Assembly (NCBI GenBank): GCA_051294375.1
Contig: CM119264.1
Coordinates: 8,678,764-8,742,763, forward strand
DNA length: 64,000 nucleotides
Reading direction: 5' to 3'
Origin: Paraspadella gotoi
Taxonomy: Eukaryota > Chaetognatha
In this document: piece after piece, positions 60,400 through 64,000 of the stretch
How the letters are laid out: each line of letters begins with the position of its first letter
Numbering within the stretch: position 1 is the first letter of the stretch
The notes under the pieces: generated by a model
Seen by the model: the letters and a program-made list of their open reading frames with translations, nothing else
The model's database searches: none
Told to the model about the DNA's origin: nothing
Translations under genes and position numbers: made by a program

Positions 60400-62300
60400 T
60401 TGTTCGTTTGTTTTAAATTTTGTAGTGATTTATAATTCGGTCATAGAGAGCAATAGCAATCCTTCGATCCGGCCTTGATTTTCCTTGTGATCCTGGTGAA
60501 AATAGTATAAATTCGTTTATGCAGATAATTTTTCATTTCTTTCGGTACACGTTCCCCCTCCGCCCAAAGGAAGGAAAAATTCTGTTCCAAACGTTTATAT
60601 TAATTCGACCCAATTCCCCAATCTTTTATAACATACAGTGCCATCAATCATTGTTACCCAAATACATTGTTCGTTTCAACCGTGCAAGATAAACAAAAAT
60701 AAATTTCATGCCGAAAAACAATTTAAATAGGAACCCGAGAAAAATAAATAATTAACCAAAAACGTCGAAATACGTTTAACATAGATCACCATCGTTTACA
60801 CTAAAATTAATAATTTTATGTCCAGTGCAAAATCCGAAAACTTAAATAGTGATCCATTAAAAAAATTCGTTGAATCGTCGAAAGTCGAGAAAACATTCTT
60901 TTACAAGTCGGAGAGATAATCTGTGCGTGAGGAATTAAAGGAAAGAAAACTCGAAAATCGTTTGTTCCGGATGACTGGACGTCGATCGAGACGTGAAAAT
61001 AAAAAATATTCGGTCTTACCCAGTTGACTCGTATCAACTGACGTAAAAAGAAAAGTCGTGATCTATTTATTTTGCTTTAAGTTAATGTTTGGTTTTCGAG
61101 TAAGAAATATCCAAAAATTCATCGTTATCTACAATAAATCATGTTCGTATGTCAGAGAGGCTAAAATAAAAAAAATACACTAAACGTTTTAAGAAAAAAA
61201 TTCTTCACTTTAACAACGCATTTCGTTTCATCGGGAAAAGAAAAAAAATCTTATATTACCCCTTATCAACTCGGACAAAAACAATCATTTGCGCGTACAG
61301 ATAACTTCGAGGCTGTCCGTTAAGCGAACAACGCTGGCCACCATGTCGGTAACGTGGTTGTGCCCTCAAAAGATGACGGATAGAGACTGAACTATGCATA
61401 GTCTGTCTAATTAGTTTTTGAAGTTACCTGAAATAATCTGGTAGATTGCCAGTTGTATAGAAAATTATTAACATGATAAAATATTGAGTCTTAATTCGCT
61501 TGAGATCTAGAAAATGGAATCACTAAAATTCTCTGCCTCCTCTCGTTCTCTCTTCCTTTGCTTTATTCTAATTACACAAATGTTTTACAAAATAGCGCCG
61601 AGCCTGGAGAATCTACGAGAATATTAAACTTTGAACTAGATAATATTTTAGAGAGACAAAATTTGAAAGCAAAGTTAATTACTAAATTGGAGGGCTAATT
61701 AAAATATTACTAAACTAACATTTGTCGTGAAAATGTGAAAAACATTAAGTCTGTGCTAATTATTTTGTCCGTTGCTCCTCAATCAGCTTTGAGATCACCA
61801 TATCGCTGATCCAAATCAGAACATTTATTAATAATAAACAAGATCTCTACTATTAGTGTTCATTTAATATACTTTCAGATAACTTTCTTATCTAAAGTAA
61901 GTGTAATTTACTACTTTTTTCGTATTATTTTGTGACAGCAGGACGAATCATCCCCTCTTTCCTACAATTGACCAAATATAAGTTTGTCCTTAATTTACTA
62001 TTTAAATGGTAATACTGTCTGATCTTGCGCTTGATGAACCTAAAATTTCTCGGCCACGAATTCGAAGATAAGCGAGTTTAAACTTGTATCAAGTAAAAGG
62101 CACGAAATCAACGAATTAAAAAGCAATTTAACAAGTTTGAGCAAACAATGTCGGATCTGCCCACGATAATTAGCGGAAATTAATTAATTTATTCAAGTTA
62201 ATTATTTAATCCCAAATGTTTGTTTTTAAGTCTTTTCGTCACTGACTAAGATAAAAGCAATGAAGATGATGGCGAAGACGACAATAATGCCGATAATGAT
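60400..62300. other. No supported gene
   Basis: AT-rich, nearly free of microsatellites. Short frames (for example minus 60816-61037) lack support. If the 62309-62470 exon is real, its downstream exons should lie here on the minus strand, but none could be assigned. Confidence 0.55.
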
Positions 62301-62308
62301 TGACTTAC

Positions 62309-62470
62309 TTGATTGATTGTGTAATGGCGTTCGCGGTGTGCAACGCGGGCATCGCCGTAGGGGCAGGACGACTCAACGTCCGACGGCTGAGATTTTGACA
62401 TCCGAGTCCCAAGTTTCCCGATTAATACGAAGAAGAAAGCGAATATCTGGCTTATTTTTAACATTTGAAA
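62309..62470 (-). CDS. Candidate first coding exon of a secreted or membrane protein
   Basis: On the minus strand an acceptor (GACTTTTCTTCAG) is followed by a short 5' UTR, then ATG at 62464. It encodes MLKISQIFAFFFVLIGKLGT, a signal-peptide-like start, then RMSKSQPSDVESSCPYGDAR and VAHRERHYTINQ, ending in phase 0 at a consensus donor CAA|GTAAGT at 62309. Both splice sites are strong and bracket the frame exactly, which is unusual for chance. A single Cys in the mature part suggests a disulfide partner in a following exon. I do not recognise the family. A second frame in the exon (SNVKNKPDIRFLLRINRETW onward) is also open for about 31 codons and is the main alternative. Confidence 0.45.
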
Positions 62471-62704
62471 CTGAAGAAAAGTCAGAGGCAGTTGCCTCGT
62501 TGAGCCTCGACGTCGTTTATTAAACTGTTTTTAAGTGAATTTTAACGTGTTGTTTATTGTGACAAACAATTGAAACTGTTTTTATTCCTCGTCTACATCT
62601 GTCTCGAAAGAATTAAACATTTAAAACATCGTTGAATTCTCGATTGTCGTCTACGAGAAAGTCAGCCAAAATAGACAATTTTGATATTAAACCCAGGCAT
62701 CTTA

Positions 62705-62830
62705 AACAGATTGATTAAATAATTAATAGATAAATTGATTGATTGAATAATCAATTTATTAATTAATTGACTGATTAATTAGTTATTGATTATTTAATTG
62801 ATTAACTAATGAATTATTTGATTAAATAAT
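62705..62830. repeat. ATTA/TTGATTAA-rich simple repeat
   Basis: Low-complexity stretch of ATTAAT, GATTGATT and TTAATTAA-type units. Confidence 0.85.
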
Positions 62831-62837
62831 ACAACTT

Positions 62838-62940
62838 GAATTTACATTTAATATAAAAAGAAAAAGAAGCATAATCAGGTTTTTTTTCATTTTTACATTT
62901 AATATAAAAAGAAAAAGAAGCATAATCTGGTTTTTTTTCC
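62838..62940 (+). repeat. ~52-bp tandem duplication
   Basis: Two adjacent units sharing TTACATTTAATATAAAAAGA and AAGAAGCATAATCNGGTTTTTTTTC, differing by one base in the centre. Confidence 0.95.
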
Positions 62941-62941
62941 A

Positions 62942-63215
62942 TATAAACTCATTTCCACTCAGACGATTCCATTGAGACTTTATTTCCTGCTCAATCACAC
63001 ACTTTCCTACCCACATACAAAATCGCCCCATGCACTCATGAGTAGTTGGCATTCAAATAGTGAAATATATTTTTTTGTTTTTTTCTATTTTAACTCATTT
63101 CCACTCGGACGATTCCATCGAAACTTGATTTCCAGCTCAATCACACAATTTCCTAACCAGGTCCCAGACACAAAATTTAATTCCATTCCATCCATCAAAT
63201 CACGAGTAATTGGTG
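62942..63215 (+). repeat. ~140-bp diverged tandem duplication
   Basis: Units starting at about 62947 and 63092 share AACTCATTTCCACTC, GACGATTCCAT, TTTCC.GCTCAATCACACA.TTTCCTA and a GAGTA.TTGG end. The second is more diverged, so the duplication is older than the 52-bp one beside it. Confidence 0.85.
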
Positions 63216-63224
63216 TGTTTTACT

Positions 63225-63365
63225 AAGGGGGGACGGACTGACAGATACAGACAGACGGACGGACAGACATCATTTCTTTGCATAATTAATCATAATTCGA
63301 TTTTCTGACATATAAGTGAATGCCCGACGAGATTGTAGGGACGGACCGACGGACTGACAAAGTGA
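63225..63365 (+). repeat. (GACA/GACG)n-rich simple repeat
   Basis: Imperfect GACGGAC/GACAGACA units at 63225-63268 and 63340-63362. Similar patches occur at 36588-36640 and 52787-52803. Confidence 0.8.
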
Positions 63366-63555
63366 ATTATGTTTTTTTAATTGTTTTTTGAAAATTCATA
63401 CAGATTTACAATCCTTCAAGCAGTCTGAACCTCCAAGTATCTACAAAAATGTGGACACACCCTAATGAAAAGTCAAAGTGTAAGTAAAGAGAGAGATGTT
63501 TCAATAAAAACTATACCACATCCGATGTCCATTTGTATTTTAATCCAAGTAGTTG

Positions 63556-63770
63556 TACGTGCTGAATTGAAACGAACCAATATAGAAATTATCGCATGTC
63601 AGTACCCGCTGACTTTGGACATCACCTAACAAGATAATGACATAGGCAGCTATCTGCAAGCTTTCAATAAGACTTCTCAACAGTTCTCGTTTTTTATTCA
63701 CGCCAGAGTACCCTGGCTTCGCCTATCAATGAAGTGTATAAAATCTTTCAAAGGAATGTTTTGTTTTTTT
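63556..63770 (+). repeat. Dispersed ~240-bp repeat, copy 4
   Basis: Forward copy with ACCAATATAGAAATTATC, CTGACTTTGGAC, ACAAGATAATGACATA, CTGCAAGCTTTCAATAAGACTT, TTTATTCAC, TACCCTGGCTTC and a TTTCAAAGGAATG end. It lacks the GCCTCCATCACTC block present in copies 1-3. Confidence 0.78.
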
Positions 63771-63903
63771 AGCTTAAGGCCAAACACAACATCGTTCACA
63801 CTTATTCTTCGCAATCGCCTTCACAGCCGCAGCCCCTGCACTTCACAACTTCACACCCGCCCCTCTCTCACCGACGCCCATTATTTTCTCATTGGATCTC
63901 CAG

Positions 63904-64000
63904 GTTCATTGATCTATCGATATCGCCGCCGACGGCTCCGTCGGCTCCACCTCCGGCGCTGAGAACAATCTCCGGCGTGCGACGCCGGCAACTGCCTCGT
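63904..64000 (+). CDS. Candidate exon truncated by the window end, Pro/Ala-rich
   Basis: After an acceptor-like GGATCTCCAG the sequence becomes GC-rich. One frame reads FIDLSISPPTAPSAPPPALR followed by TISGVRRRQLPR, open to the last base. The minus strand is open as well, so the strand is not certain. The end of the window prevents further assessment. Confidence 0.28.

Overview
The window is eukaryotic. It is AT-rich, almost all non-coding, and contains GT-AG introns, degenerate retroelements and very many simple repeats, mostly (CT/GA)n, with (TTTC)n, (AAT)n, (AATG)n and (ACG)n. The one securely identified gene resembles animal ARHGAP39/Vilse. This suggests an invertebrate metazoan, perhaps an arthropod, but the sequence alone does not settle the species.

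Layout: 1-2480 is a noisy direct copy of 7913-10220. At 6451-6855 (minus) lies a predicted two-exon gene for a small secreted peptide, and 7087-7860 is a reverse-transcriptase remnant. From 9814 to 12098 (minus) are four consecutive exons of a RhoGAP domain (207 residues) with correct phases and splice sites, ending in a stop codon. From 11945 to 22537 the sequence is a giant imperfect palindrome: a left arm, a loop of about 970 bp and an inverted right arm that carries a broken copy of one RhoGAP exon. From 22.5 to 43.4 kb there are microsatellites, minisatellites, two smaller inverted duplications (35.07-36.63 and 36.87-37.38 kb), a direct duplication split by a 25-N gap (31.33-33.05 kb), a pair of RFX X-box-like motifs and a few weak exon candidates. 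From about 43.5 to 48.1 kb (minus) lies a degenerate Jockey/CR1-like LINE with recognisable gag zinc knuckle and RT motifs. From 48 to 64 kb there are more microsatellites, alanine-rich GC-rich patches, a degenerate Ty3/gypsy-like integrase (57.97-58.42 kb, minus), a good first-coding-exon candidate at 62.3-62.5 kb (minus) and several short tandem duplications. A dispersed repeat of about 240 bp occurs four times.

The duplicated blocks differ mainly by indels and sit next to N gaps, several exactly 25 N long. Most of the apparent large-scale structure is therefore more likely to come from assembly or gap filling than from biology. I found no convincing novel multi-gene system. The best biological leads are the secreted-peptide gene, the 62.4 kb signal-peptide exon, the dispersed repeat family, the X-box pair and the RT remnant at 7.3 kb.
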